Source: Pseudomonas saudiphocaensis
GTDB lineage: Bacteria; Pseudomonadota; Gammaproteobacteria; Pseudomonadales; Pseudomonadaceae
Length of the DNA stretch: 64,000 bases
Direction of reading: 5' to 3'
Assembly (NCBI RefSeq): GCF_000756775.1
Contig: NZ_CCSF01000001.1
Location: forward strand, 1,054,001 to 1,118,000
Position 1 is the stretch's first letter. Every line of letters starts with the position of its first letter. Positions 1 to 9,171 of this stretch are shown piece by piece. The notes below the pieces were generated by a model. That model did no database searches. It worked only from the letters and a program-made list of their open reading frames with translations, and was not told where the DNA came from. The position numbers and the translations under genes are program-made.

Positions 1-1
1 G

Positions 2-802
2 TGGCACGCCGAGCTTGAACTCGGCTATGCGCGCTTCGGTGACTGCACTCGCCCGGTGCAGCGCCGCCACAGCGGGCCGCTGCGGGTGCAGAAGCACCTT
101 TACGCCGAAGGACCGGAGGTGTGCCAGCACATCATCGTCCATCCGCCGGGCGGGATCGCCGGCGGCGATCGCCTGGATATCAGCGCACACGCCGGCCGCA
201 ATGCCTGGGTGCAACTCACCAGTCCCGGTGCTGCCAAGTGGTACCGCTCCAGTGGGCCCGCCAGCCAGACCTTGAACCTTCACGTCGAAGCCGGCGGCAC
301 GCTGGAATGGCTGCCGCAGGAAACCATCGTCTATTCCGCCGCGCAGGCCGAGCTCAAAACCTGCATCGACCTGGAAGCCGATGCCCGGCTGTTCTACTGG
401 GACATGGTCGCGCTGGGGCGCCCTGCCGCCACCGAGCGGTTCGACGATGGCTATTTCCAGGCGCAACTGGATATCCGCCGTGACGGCAAGCTGCTCTGGC
501 ACGAGCGCCAACGCATCAGCGGCGCGGACGGCCTACTGGATTCACCGATTGGTCTAAACGGGTACCCGGTGTTCGCCACGCTTATTGCCACCGGGGAAAT
601 CGACGCCGACCTGCTGGAACGCTGCCGCGAGCTGCCCGGACGCGTGCGGGGCGACCTGACCCAACTGCCTGGCCTCCTGGTCGGACGTTGCCTGGCGAAC
701 GAAGCCCTGCATGCGCGCAGCTGGCTGATTGCACTGTGGCAACTGCTGCGCCCCGAGCTGCTGGAACGCGAGGCGATGCCGCCGCGAATATGGAATACCT
801 GA
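2..802 (+). CDS. ureD: Urease accessory protein UreD (5' end outside window)
   Basis: UreD (UreH family) is the scaffold that binds apo-urease with UreF and UreG so that nickel and CO2 can be delivered to the active site in the cytoplasm. The reading frame is open from base 2, reading [14 protein letters not shown], so the start codon lies just upstream; by family length only about a dozen residues are missing. Family-typical stretches include PGGIAGGD, the segment ending in [10 protein letters not shown], and LEWLPQE. The stop is at 800-802, and ureA begins 102 bases later on the same strand. A GTG at 56 is in frame, but homology runs upstream of it, so it is not the start. Confidence 0.95.
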   Translation, partial: WHAELELGYARFGDCTRPVQRRHSGPLRVQKHLYAEGPEVCQHIIVHPPGGIAGGDRLDISAHAGRNAWVQLTSPGAAKWYRSSGPASQTLNLHVEAGGTLEWLPQETIVYSAAQAELKTCIDLEADARLFYWDMVALGRPAATERFDDGYFQAQLDIRRDGKLLWHERQRISGADGLLDSPIGLNGYPVFATLIATGEIDADLLERCRELPGRVRGDLTQLPGLLVGRCLANEALHARSWLIALWQLLRPELLEREAMPPRIWNT

Positions 803-904
803 TCACTGCCCGTGGCGGATAAGCCAAGCCGTCAGCCGCGGATGCGTACCGCCGCGCCGTAACGCCGACCGAGCCAAACGCCACGCCCAACGAACGGAGC
901 CGTT

Positions 905-1207
905 ATGGACCTGACACCCCGAGAGAAGGACAAACTGCTGATCTTTACCGCCGGCCTGCTGGCCGAACGCCGCCTGGCGCGGGGTCTGAAGCTCAATTAC
1001 CCGGAAGCGATGGCCTACCTCTCCGCTGCATTGCTGGAGGGTGCCCGCGACGGTCAGACGGTCGCCGGGCTGATGCACTACGGCACCACGCTGCTGACCC
1101 GCGAGCAGGTCATGGAGGGGGTGCCGGAGATGATTCCGGACATCCAGGTCGAGGCCACCTTTGCGGACGGCACCAAACTGGTCACCGTTCATCAACCAAT
1201 TGCTTGA
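905..1207 (+). CDS. ureA: Urease gamma subunit UreA
   Basis: 100-residue gamma subunit of the three-chain urease (UreABC), which hydrolyses urea to ammonia and carbamate. The length is that of the family, and the opening [14 protein letters not shown] and the internal [21 protein letters not shown] are diagnostic. It is structural and contributes no nickel ligand. It sits between ureD and a GNAT gene, with the other subunits downstream, as expected for one operon. A TTG overlaps its stop codon, but the next gene more likely starts at the GTG at 1261. Confidence 0.97.
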   Translation: MDLTPREKDKLLIFTAGLLAERRLARGLKLNYPEAMAYLSAALLEGARDGQTVAGLMHYGTTLLTREQVMEGVPEMIPDIQVEATFADGTKLVTVHQPIA

Positions 1208-1260
1208 AAACAGGTCGATGTCATTGCGCCTTTCTACCCACCGCATTGAAGGATCAGACC

Positions 1261-1773
1261 GTGCAGATACGTGACGCTCAAGAGAACGACCTCGCTGGCA
1301 TTCTCGACATCTACAACGACGCCGTACTCAACAGCACCGCCATCTGGAACAACAACCCTGTCGATCTGGCCAACCGCCGCGCCTGGCTGGAGGAACGCCA
1401 GCGGCAGGGGAACCCGGTACTGGTGGCCATCGACGACGGCGGCCAGGTCGCGGGCTATGCCAGCTACGGCCCGTGGCGCCCCCATGAGGGCTATCGCCAT
1501 ACCGTCGAGCACTCGGTGTACGTCTGCGACAGCCAGCGCGGCGTGGGCATTGGCCGAAGCCTGATGCTCGAACTCCTCGGGCGGGCGCGTGCTGCGAATC
1601 TCCACGTGATGGTCGGCGCGATCGAGAGCGAGAACCGTGCCTCGATCCACATGCACCAGCAACTGGGCTTTTTCCACGCGGGCCACCTACGCCAGGTAGG
1701 TTTCAAGTTCGGTCGCTGGCTGGACCTGACCTTCATGCAACTGATCCTCAACCCGGAGCGCAGCACGCCATGA
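1261..1773 (+). CDS. GNAT acetyltransferase of the phosphinothricin / methionine sulfoximine type, inside the urease operon
   Basis: 170-residue GNAT-fold acetyltransferase. It opens [20 protein letters not shown] and has the acetyl-CoA loop [10 protein letters not shown] and the late segment [10 protein letters not shown] seen in phosphinothricin / methionine sulfoximine N-acetyltransferases. An orthologue is known at the same place, between ureA and ureB, in P. aeruginosa. The probable role is acetylation of toxic glutamate or methionine analogues that attack glutamine synthetase, which would suit an ammonia-assimilation operon; that link is inference. The GTG at 1261 is chosen because GAAGGA lies 7 bases upstream and homology begins there; a TTG at 1204 would add 19 unrelated residues. 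Its stop overlaps the ureB start (ATGA), so the two are translationally coupled. Confidence 0.85.
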   Translation: MQIRDAQENDLAGILDIYNDAVLNSTAIWNNNPVDLANRRAWLEERQRQGNPVLVAIDDGGQVAGYASYGPWRPHEGYRHTVEHSVYVCDSQRGVGIGRSLMLELLGRARAANLHVMVGAIESENRASIHMHQQLGFFHAGHLRQVGFKFGRWLDLTFMQLILNPERSTP

Positions 1774-2075
1774 TTCCCGGCGAATACCAGATCCAGGACG
1801 GCGAGATCGAGCTCAATGCCGGTCGCCGCACCCTCACCCTGTCCGTGGCCAACCGCGGCGACCGCCCAATTCAGGTCGGCTCGCACTACCACTTCTTCGA
1901 GACCAATGACGCGCTCGCCTTCGACCGGCCAGCCGCACGCGGCATGCGCTTGAACATCCCGGCCGGCACCGCGGTGCGCTTCGAACCGGGGCAGAGCCGC
2001 GAGGTTGAACTGGTGGAGCTGGCCGGCCAGCGACGCGTGTTCGGCTTTGCCGGGCGGGTGATGGGCACCCTCTGA
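1770..2075 (+). CDS. ureB: Urease beta subunit UreB
   Basis: 101-residue beta subunit of urease. It opens [19 protein letters not shown] and has the family core [14 protein letters not shown], followed by [18 protein letters not shown]. It packs against UreC and helps shape the active-site environment without binding nickel. The start codon overlaps the stop of the upstream acetyltransferase by 4 bases. A 73-base palindromic repeat separates it from ureC. Confidence 0.97.
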   Translation: MIPGEYQIQDGEIELNAGRRTLTLSVANRGDRPIQVGSHYHFFETNDALAFDRPAARGMRLNIPAGTAVRFEPGQSREVELVELAGQRRVFGFAGRVMGTL

Positions 2076-2087
2076 CACCGCGATTTT

Positions 2088-2160
2088 GTAGGGTGGAAAA
2101 CGCCGCAGGCTTTTCCACCATGAAACCGATCGGTAGATGGCTTCGGCCATCCACCCTACG
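2088..2160. repeat. REP-like palindrome, GTAGGGTGGA family, copy a
   Basis: A 73-base imperfect palindrome that begins GTAGGGTGGA and ends TCCACCCTAC. It has two arms, each itself a hairpin: one with loop ACGCCGCAGGC and one with GATGGCTTCGGCCATC. It lies between ureB and ureC, so it would be transcribed in the operon mRNA. Related copies occur near 9025, 12640, 19095, 20115 and 42259. Confidence 0.85.
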
Positions 2161-2173
2161 CGAGACGACACCG

Positions 2174-3874
<1,701 letters not shown>

Positions 3875-3900
3875 CTATTGAGCGTCTGTTCCAGGTGCTT

Positions 3901-3933
3901 CGCCCTGCGCGTGATCCTGCGCGACGCAGGGCG
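3901..3933. terminator. Possible terminator hairpin between convergent ureC and hemerythrin genes
   Basis: CGCCCTGCG (3901-3909) pairs perfectly with CGCAGGGCG (3925-3933), giving a 9-bp GC stem between two convergent genes. There is no clear T-run on either side, so classic intrinsic termination is uncertain. Confidence 0.45.
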
Positions 3934-3941
3934 TCATTGCC

Positions 3942-4385
3942 TCAGACGCGCTCCTTCAGCCCGGCGTACTCTTCCAGATAGGTCTTGGCCAGTTGCTCCT
4001 TCTGGTTGTCGTCGAGCAGCTTGCCCGCCATCTGGAAGAACTTGTGCTCCTCTTCCTCCAGATGGTGCTCAACGGTTTCGCAGAGCTTTTTCGCAAGTCG
4101 CAGCCAGGCCGAGCTGCTGAACTCCATCGACTCCAACTCCTCGACCATCTCATCCATCTCATGGTGCTCAGCGATAGCATGGCGCGACAGGTCCACCCCC
4201 AGGTCGTCCTGCATCAGCGGGACGTAGAAATGGCGCTCCTCAGCCGTTTCGTGGGCTAAAAGCTCGGTCTTGAACTGTTCGAAGATATCGCGGCGTTCCG
4301 CGGAATCGCCGGAGGTCTGCAGGAGCTTATCTGCCAGATCACGCTGGATTTCATGGCTTTGGCGCAGTGCTTCAAATATGGTCAT
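3942..4385 (-). CDS. Hemerythrin HHE domain protein
   Basis: 147-residue all-helical cation-binding protein. Histidines and acids spaced as in the hemerythrin HHE fold are visible: QSHEIQ near the N-terminus, LLAHETAEERHFYVPL, then AIAEHHEMDEM and VEHHLEEEEHKFF. The predicted role is binding a di-iron (or other metal) centre for oxygen or redox sensing or stress; the exact function is not known from sequence. The start at 4385 is preceded by an AGGGAAAGG ribosome site. It lies 72 bases downstream of the DksA-like gene on the same strand, and the pair interrupts the urease cluster. Confidence 0.85.
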   Translation of the reverse strand: MTIFEALRQSHEIQRDLADKLLQTSGDSAERRDIFEQFKTELLAHETAEERHFYVPLMQDDLGVDLSRHAIAEHHEMDEMVEELESMEFSSSAWLRLAKKLCETVEHHLEEEEHKFFQMAGKLLDDNQKEQLAKTYLEEYAGLKERV

Positions 4386-4457
4386 CAGCCTTTCCCTGTT
4401 TCCGTTTTATGACCTGCGCTTGGACCTCACGCTGCGCTTTCAGTGCCACCCTGCATC

Positions 4458-4724
4458 TCAGCGTAGCTGGCTGTCCTTGCTGCCCCGACGGTTGTAGCCG
4501 GTAAAGCTCGCCTCCTGCCGATCCTGTTCGGTCTGACATTGCACGCACAGGCGCACGCCCGGCACCGCCTTGCGCCGCGCTTCAGGAATCGGCGCTTCAC
4601 ATTCTTCGCAATGCGTCAGGCTTTCACCTTGCGCCAGACGACTGCGGGCGCGCTGCACCGCATCTTCGATGGTGCTGTCGATCTGCTCTTGCACAGCACC
4701 TTCCTTCGCCCACCCTGTGGCCAT
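4458..4724 (-). CDS. Small DksA/TraR-type C4 zinc-finger protein
   Basis: 88-residue protein with the DksA/TraR C-terminal zinc finger, HCEECEAPIPEARRKAVPG followed by CVQCQ, supplying four cysteines (residues 39, 42, 60 and 63). It lacks the long coiled coil of true DksA and resembles the short YbiI/TraR-like class, which may bind RNA polymerase or act in stress; the function is unproven. The start at 4724 is preceded by AGGAGGT with 6-base spacing, a near-ideal ribosome site. It may be cotranscribed with the hemerythrin gene downstream. Confidence 0.85.
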   Translation of the reverse strand: MATGWAKEGAVQEQIDSTIEDAVQRARSRLAQGESLTHCEECEAPIPEARRKAVPGVRLCVQCQTEQDRQEASFTGYNRRGSKDSQLR

Positions 4725-5044
4725 TGCAACCTCCTGCCTTAAGGCAACTTACGGCTCAATAGGGTCTGTTGCCGTTTCAGCGCAACCCGCGATGAAGCGA
4801 CGGCAGACCCTTGATTGGAACGACAGGACGCCTGGCCGTTCTCTTGCCGCTCGAAATTCACAACGCGGGCGCCAGGCAACACACGCACCAATGATAAGCA
4901 CACCGCATGATGGCGCACCAAGAGGGGGCGACGGTCATGCGCGTTTATCGCTCACCAGACCTGCAAATCCGCTCGCACCGGTAACAGCCTTGGGTTGGCA
5001 AGGCCCTTGCTCTGCCTGTCCGCATCCTGAAAGCGGAAATCCCT
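4725..5044. other. Gap before ureE: no gene seen, carries a sigma-54 promoter
   Basis: 320 bases between the divergent DksA-like gene and ureE. Short frames here have no recognisable homology or ribosome site. The only supported element is the -24/-12 promoter at 4995-5011. Confidence 0.6.
4995..5011 (+). promoter_or_regulatory. Sigma-54 (RpoN) promoter of ureEFG-hupE
   Basis: TTGGCAAGGCCCTTGCT matches the -24/-12 consensus TTGGCACG-N4-TTGCW with one mismatch. The invariant GG (4997-4998) and GC (5009-5010) are exactly 10 bases apart. Transcription would start near 5022, about 23 bases before the ureE ATG. Sigma-54 with NtrC is the usual nitrogen control of urea use in pseudomonads. No clear NtrC-type dyad was identified upstream. 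Confidence 0.7.
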
Positions 5045-5545
5045 ATGCTGGTCATTCATCAACGTAGTACCTCTCAATCCGCTGGCGACGCCGAGCTGGA
5101 GCTGACCTACGAGGCGCGTAGCAAATCGCGCCTGCGTTGCTTCACCACCAGCGGCGAAGAAGTCGGCCTGTTTCTCGAACGCGGTCAGCCTCCCCTGCGA
5201 GACGGCGACACCCTGCTGGCCAATGACGGTCGCATCGTCATCGTGCGGGCTCGCGCGGAAAAACTGCTGCACGTCACCTGCGCCAACAGCTTCGAGCTGA
5301 TGCGTGCGGCCTATCACCTGGGCAATCGCCACGTCGCCCTGCAACTAGGCGACGGCTGGCTGCGCCTGCTGGACGACTACGTGCTCAAGGACATGCTGCT
5401 GCAGCTCGGCGCCAGCGTCGAGACCATCGAAGCCGGTTTTCAGCCAGAGCATGGCGCCTATGGCGGTGGCCACCATCATTCACATGCCGGCGAGGCCGAA
5501 TTCAGCTACGCGCCGCGCCTGCATCAGTTCGGTGCGCGCAAGTGA
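5045..5545 (+). CDS. ureE: Urease accessory protein UreE (nickel metallochaperone)
   Basis: 166-residue nickel carrier that hands Ni(II) to the UreG-UreF-UreD complex. The N-terminal peptide-binding domain (FLERGQPPLRDGD) and central metal domain (YHLGNRHVALQ, with the conserved His) are present. The C-terminal tail is histidine-rich, GGGHHHSHAGE, as in other nickel-storing UreE proteins. The last codons overlap the ureF GTG start (GTGA). A sigma-54-type promoter lies about 35 bases upstream. The ribosome site, GCGGAAA, is only moderate. Confidence 0.96.
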   Translation: MLVIHQRSTSQSAGDAELELTYEARSKSRLRCFTTSGEEVGLFLERGQPPLRDGDTLLANDGRIVIVRARAEKLLHVTCANSFELMRAAYHLGNRHVALQLGDGWLRLLDDYVLKDMLLQLGASVETIEAGFQPEHGAYGGGHHHSHAGEAEFSYAPRLHQFGARK

Positions 5546-6219
5546 ACCAGGCAGCCTTCGCCCTGCTGCGCCTGGCCAGCCCGCAACTGCCCATCGGCGG
5601 CTACAGCTATTCCCAAGGGCTGGAGATGGCAGTGGAGCGGGGGCTGGTTGGCGATGAAGCCAGTGCCCGGCGCTGGCTGGCCGACCAGATGCTGCTGAAT
5701 CTGGCGCGTTTCGAAATGCCGTTGCTGCTGGCGCACTGCGAAGCCGCAGCCGCAGAAAACTGGACGGAGCTGCTGCGTCTGGTCGGCTGCCACCGCGCCA
5801 GTCGCGAGACGCGTGAACTGCACCTGGAAAACCGCCAGATGGGCTATTCGCTCCAACAGCTCCTGCAAAACCTGCCGGAGCTGGATAAAGACGCCCGTGA
5901 CCTGTTCGACCGCATCGAAGAACCCGGCCTTGCCCTGGGCTGGGCGCTGGCAGCACGGGCATGGGCCATTGCACCGGCCGATGCTCTCGGCGCCTGGCTC
6001 TGGGCGTGGCTGGAAAACCAGCTGGCGGTGCTGATGAAGACCCTGCCACTGGGGCAGCAGGCTGCACAGCGGCTGACCTCCGAACTCCTGCCGACACTGC
6101 AGCGGGCCCAGCGCGAGGCACAGGCCCTCAGCCCGCAACACTGGGGCAGCGCCCCCTTCGGCCTGGCGCTGACCAGCATGGCCCACGAGCGCCAGTACAG
6201 CCGGCTGTTCAGATCATGA
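5542..6219 (+). CDS. ureF: Urease accessory protein UreF
   Basis: 225-residue all-helical accessory protein that binds UreD and acts on the UreG GTPase during urease activation. The family signature [18 protein letters not shown] is at the N-terminus. The GTG start at 5542 overlaps the ureE stop, implying translational coupling. The C-terminus, [11 protein letters not shown], is the region that contacts UreD in known structures. The next gene, ureG, follows after 61 bases. Confidence 0.96.
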   Translation: MNQAAFALLRLASPQLPIGGYSYSQGLEMAVERGLVGDEASARRWLADQMLLNLARFEMPLLLAHCEAAAAENWTELLRLVGCHRASRETRELHLENRQMGYSLQQLLQNLPELDKDARDLFDRIEEPGLALGWALAARAWAIAPADALGAWLWAWLENQLAVLMKTLPLGQQAAQRLTSELLPTLQRAQREAQALSPQHWGSAPFGLALTSMAHERQYSRLFRS

Positions 6220-6280
6220 GCCTCTGCTCCCTCTTTCGTATCAATCAAGGCGAGCGCACCGCCTTACACAGGAGAACACC

Positions 6281-6895
6281 ATGAATACCCAACCCCTGCG
6301 CGTCGGCATCGGCGGCCCGGTCGGCTCCGGCAAGACCGCGCTAACCCTCGCGCTCTGCCTGGCCCTGCGTGAGCGCTACAACCTGGCCGTGGTGACCAAC
6401 GATATCTACACCCAGGAAGATGCCCAGTTTCTGGTACGCAACGAGGCTCTGGCCCCCGAGCGCATCATCGGTGTGGAAACCGGCGGCTGTCCGCACACGG
6501 CGATCCGCGAAGACGCCTCCATCAATCTGGAAGCCGTGGAACAGCTCAATCGCCGCTTTCCCGGGCTGGACCTGATCATCGTCGAGTCCGGCGGCGACAA
6601 CCTGTCGGCCACCTTCAGTCCCGAACTGTCCGACCTGACCCTCTACGTGATCGACGTTTCCGCCGGCGACAAGCTGCCGCGCAAGGGCGGTCCTGGAATC
6701 TGCAAGTCCGACCTGCTGGTGATCAACAAGATCGACCTGGCACCCATGGTCGGCGCCTCGCTGGAAGTGATGGAGCGCGATACTCGCAAGATGCGCGGCG
6801 ACAAGCCCTTCGTATTCAGCAACCAGAAGGTCGGCCAGGGCCTGGACGAGATCATCGCCTTCATCGAGACACAGGGAATGCTGCGCGCTGCCTGA
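6281..6895 (+). CDS. ureG: Urease accessory GTPase UreG
   Basis: 204-residue SIMIBI-class GTPase that powers nickel insertion into urease. It shows the P-loop GGPVGSGKT (residues 11-19), the nickel-binding Cys-Pro-His in [11 protein letters not shown], the ESGGDNL switch region, and the guanine-specificity NKID. Its length equals the family norm. The start is ATG 6281 with CACAGGAGA upstream. hupE follows 29 bases downstream. Confidence 0.98.
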   Translation: MNTQPLRVGIGGPVGSGKTALTLALCLALRERYNLAVVTNDIYTQEDAQFLVRNEALAPERIIGVETGGCPHTAIREDASINLEAVEQLNRRFPGLDLIIVESGGDNLSATFSPELSDLTLYVIDVSAGDKLPRKGGPGICKSDLLVINKIDLAPMVGASLEVMERDTRKMRGDKPFVFSNQKVGQGLDEIIAFIETQGMLRAA

Positions 6896-6924
6896 TACCG
6901 CCATTCAATACAGGAGATCCACTG

Positions 6925-7497
6925 ATGAACCTTCGCACGCCTCTCGCCGTAACGACTCTGCTGCTCGCACCGGCCCTGGCCTTCGCTCACCCGGGCCACG
7001 AGCATTCCGGCCTGGTGTCCGGTATCGCGCACCCGGTCCTCGGACTGGACCATCTGCTGGCCATGCTGGCCGTCGGGCTGTGGGCAGCTCAGCAACAAGG
7101 CAGCGCACGCCTGGCCCTGCCACTGAGCTTCGTAGCGGCCATGCTGCTCGGCAGCCTGCTGGGCTTTGCCGGCATCGAGCTGCCTCTCATGGAAACGGGC
7201 ATTGCCGGTTCGGTGCTGGCGCTCGGCCTGCTGGTCGCCCTCGCGGTACGCCCGGTGCTGCCGCTGGCACTGGGCCTGACCACGCTGTTTGCCCTCGCCC
7301 ATGGCATGGCCCACGGACTGGAACTGCCCGACCTCGCCAGCCCCTGGGCCTATGCCGCCGGCTTTATTCTCGCCACCGCCGCCCTGCATGCAGCCGGCTA
7401 CGGCCTGGCGCGCAGCCTGCCACTTGCCGCCGCATCGCTGGTTCGTGTCGCCGGTCTCGTCTCGGCCGTGGCCGGTGCGTGGATGCTGGCAAGCTAA
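6925..7497 (+). CDS. ureJ: HupE/UreJ family membrane protein (probable nickel permease)
   Basis: 190-residue inner-membrane protein with a signal-like first segment (TTLLLAPALAFA), the metal-binding HPGHEHS, and the HPVLGLDHLLAM motif characteristic of HupE/UreJ. About six further hydrophobic segments follow, including one with LAHGMAHGLELP. HupE/UreJ proteins are secondary nickel (or cobalt) transporters, and its place directly after ureG points to nickel supply for urease. It has a clear AGGAGATC ribosome site. It is the last gene of the ureEFG transcript. Confidence 0.9.
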   Translation: MNLRTPLAVTTLLLAPALAFAHPGHEHSGLVSGIAHPVLGLDHLLAMLAVGLWAAQQQGSARLALPLSFVAAMLLGSLLGFAGIELPLMETGIAGSVLALGLLVALAVRPVLPLALGLTTLFALAHGMAHGLELPDLASPWAYAAGFILATAALHAAGYGLARSLPLAAASLVRVAGLVSAVAGAWMLAS

Positions 7498-7520
7498 GTC
7501 ACACCTAACCCCTCCCGCCT

Positions 7521-7545
7521 CTGCTCGCGCACCATGAGCGAGCAG
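7521..7545. terminator. Inverted repeat after hupE (possible terminator or operator)
   Basis: CTGCTCGC (7521-7528) pairs perfectly with GCGAGCAG (7538-7545) across a 9-base loop, 23 bases after the hupE stop. There is no T-run directly downstream. It could end the ureEFG-hupE transcript or be a protein-binding dyad about 120 bases upstream of the urtA promoter. Confidence 0.4.
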
Positions 7546-7661
7546 AGCGCTGCTCCAGGACGGTTTCGCCGCCCTATTTTCTTCCCTTTCCCGTGTGCCG
7601 CTCCTCGCACCGCACTCGCCAAATCCCTCTCAAACCCTTGCCCCACAAGGCTTCCAGCAAA

Positions 7662-7677
7662 TTGGCACGGATGCTGC
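7662..7677 (+). promoter_or_regulatory. Sigma-54 (RpoN) promoter of urtABCDE
   Basis: TTGGCACGGATGCTGC has a perfect -24 element TTGGCACG and a -12 element CTGC. GG (7664-7665) and GC (7676-7677) are exactly 10 bases apart. The start of transcription would be near 7689, 54 bases before the urtA ATG. The only -12 deviations are C for T in TTGC and C at the following W position. Confidence 0.7.
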
Positions 7678-7742
7678 CATTAGTCCTGGCGTCCCGATGG
7701 ACCAACTCATTGCTACTACGGACAGCCAAGGAGCCGCCCACC

Positions 7743-9011
7743 ATGAAACGTCGTCCCCTACTGAAGTCCAGCCTCGCTGCCAGCGCCCTGATGCTGACCG
7801 GCCTGTTCCCCTTCACGCTACAGGCCGCCGAGACCATCAAGGTCGGCATCCTGCATTCGCTGTCCGGCACCATGGCCATCTCCGAGACGTCGCTCAAGGA
7901 CATGGCGCTGATGACCATCGACGAGATCAACGCCAAGGGTGGCGTGCTCGGCAAGCAGCTCGAGCCGGTGGTGGTCGATCCGGCCTCCAACTGGCCGCTG
8001 TTCGCCGAACGCGGCCGTCAGCTGCTAACCCAGGACAAGGTGGCTGTGACCTTCGGTTGCTGGACCTCGGTGTCGCGTAAATCCGTGCTGCCGGTCTACG
8101 AAGAGCTGAACGGCCTGCTGTTCTACCCCGTGCAGTACGAAGGCGAGGAGCTGTCGCCCAACGTCTTCTACACCGGCGCCGCGCCAAACCAGCAGGCCAT
8201 CCCGGCAGTGGAATACCTGATGAGCGAGGACGGCGGCAGCGCCGAGCGCTTCTTCCTGCTGGGCACCGACTACGTCTACCCACGCACCACCAACAAGATC
8301 CTGCGCGCCTTCCTGATCAGCAAGGGCGTGCCGGAATCCAGCATCGAAGAGGTGTACACGCCGTTCGGCCACAGCGACTACCAGACCATCGTTGCCGACA
8401 TCAAAAAATTCTCCGCCGGCGGCAAGACCGCCGTGGTCTCGACCATCAACGGCGACTCCAACGTGCCCTTCTACAAGGAACTGGCCAACCAGGGCCTGGA
8501 CGCCACCGAAGTGCCTGTGGTGGCCTTCTCCGTGGGTGAAGAAGAGCTGCGCGGCATCGACACCAAGCCGCTGGTGGGCCACCTGGCCGCCTGGAACTAC
8601 TTCCAGTCGGTGGAGAACCCGGTCAACACCGAGTTCGTCAGCAAGTGGAAGGCCTACGCCAAGGCCAAGAACCTGCCGGGCGCCGACAAGGTGGTGACCA
8701 ACGACCCGATGGAAGCCACCTACGTTGGTATCCACATGTGGGCACAGGCGGTCGAGCAGGCCGGCACCACCGAGGTCGACAAGGTCCGCGAAGCCATCTA
8801 CGGCCAGACCTTCGCCGCGCCGAGCGGTTACACCCTGACCATGGACAAGACCAACCACCACCTGCACAAGCCGGTGATGATCGGAGAGGTCCAGGAGGAC
8901 GGCCAGTTCTCTGTGGTCTGGGAGACCGAGAGCCCGGTCCGCGCCCAACCGTGGAGCCCCTACATCCCGGGCAATGACGCCAAGCCGGACTACGCGGTGA
9001 AGTCGAACTGA
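7743..9011 (+). CDS. urtA: Urea ABC transporter substrate-binding protein UrtA
   Basis: 422-residue periplasmic urea-binding protein. The signal peptide MKRRPLLKSSLAASALMLTG carries a twin-arginine-like RRPLLK and ends near LQA-AET. The mature part has the UrtA hallmarks VGILHSLSGTMAISE, FGCWTSVSRK, FYPVQYEGEE, GTDYVYPRTTN and the late TNHHLHKPVMIGE. The ATG at 7743 is chosen for the signal peptide; the frame is open 50 codons upstream without coding character and overlaps the sigma-54 promoter. It begins the urtABCDE operon, which supplies urea to the adjacent urease. Confidence 0.96.
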   Translation: MKRRPLLKSSLAASALMLTGLFPFTLQAAETIKVGILHSLSGTMAISETSLKDMALMTIDEINAKGGVLGKQLEPVVVDPASNWPLFAERGRQLLTQDKVAVTFGCWTSVSRKSVLPVYEELNGLLFYPVQYEGEELSPNVFYTGAAPNQQAIPAVEYLMSEDGGSAERFFLLGTDYVYPRTTNKILRAFLISKGVPESSIEEVYTPFGHSDYQTIVADIKKFSAGGKTAVVSTINGDSNVPFYKELANQGLDATEVPVVAFSVGEEELRGIDTKPLVGHLAAWNYFQSVENPVNTEFVSKWKAYAKAKNLPGADKVVTNDPMEATYVGIHMWAQAVEQAGTTEVDKVREAIYGQTFAAPSGYTLTMDKTNHHLHKPVMIGEVQEDGQFSVVWETESPVRAQPWSPYIPGNDAKPDYAVKSN

Positions 9012-9024
9012 TCGTAACGGTTGC

Positions 9025-9114
9025 GGTGGATGGGTAAAGCGTCATCCACCCTGCGCTAACTCGACCTTTCATAGGGTGGATCGGGACGCGGAGTCGACGC
9101 TTTTTTCATCCACC
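9025..9114. repeat. Two REP-like palindromes, GTAGGGTGGA family, copy b
   Basis: The urtA-urtB gap holds GGTGGATGGGT..CATCCACCCTG (9025-9053) and TAGGGTGGATCG..TTCATCCACC (9072-9114). Each can form a hairpin. Both belong to the family found also near 2088 and 19095. They lie inside the operon, where they could stabilise the upstream urtA message and so favour the binding protein over the membrane subunits; that effect is inference. Confidence 0.75.
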
Positions 9115-9171
9115 TTTTCACACCGCAAGCTCCGTCAAGAGAGCACGCGGCCCTCACATGGGAATGTACAG

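Noticed and set aside
2093-2173. Extended ureC start at 2093
   Set aside because: The extra 27 codons are the palindromic repeat; the family starts at 2174.
7595-8080. 161-codon plus-strand frame overlapping urtA
   Set aside because: Out of frame with the certain urtA gene and without a motif.
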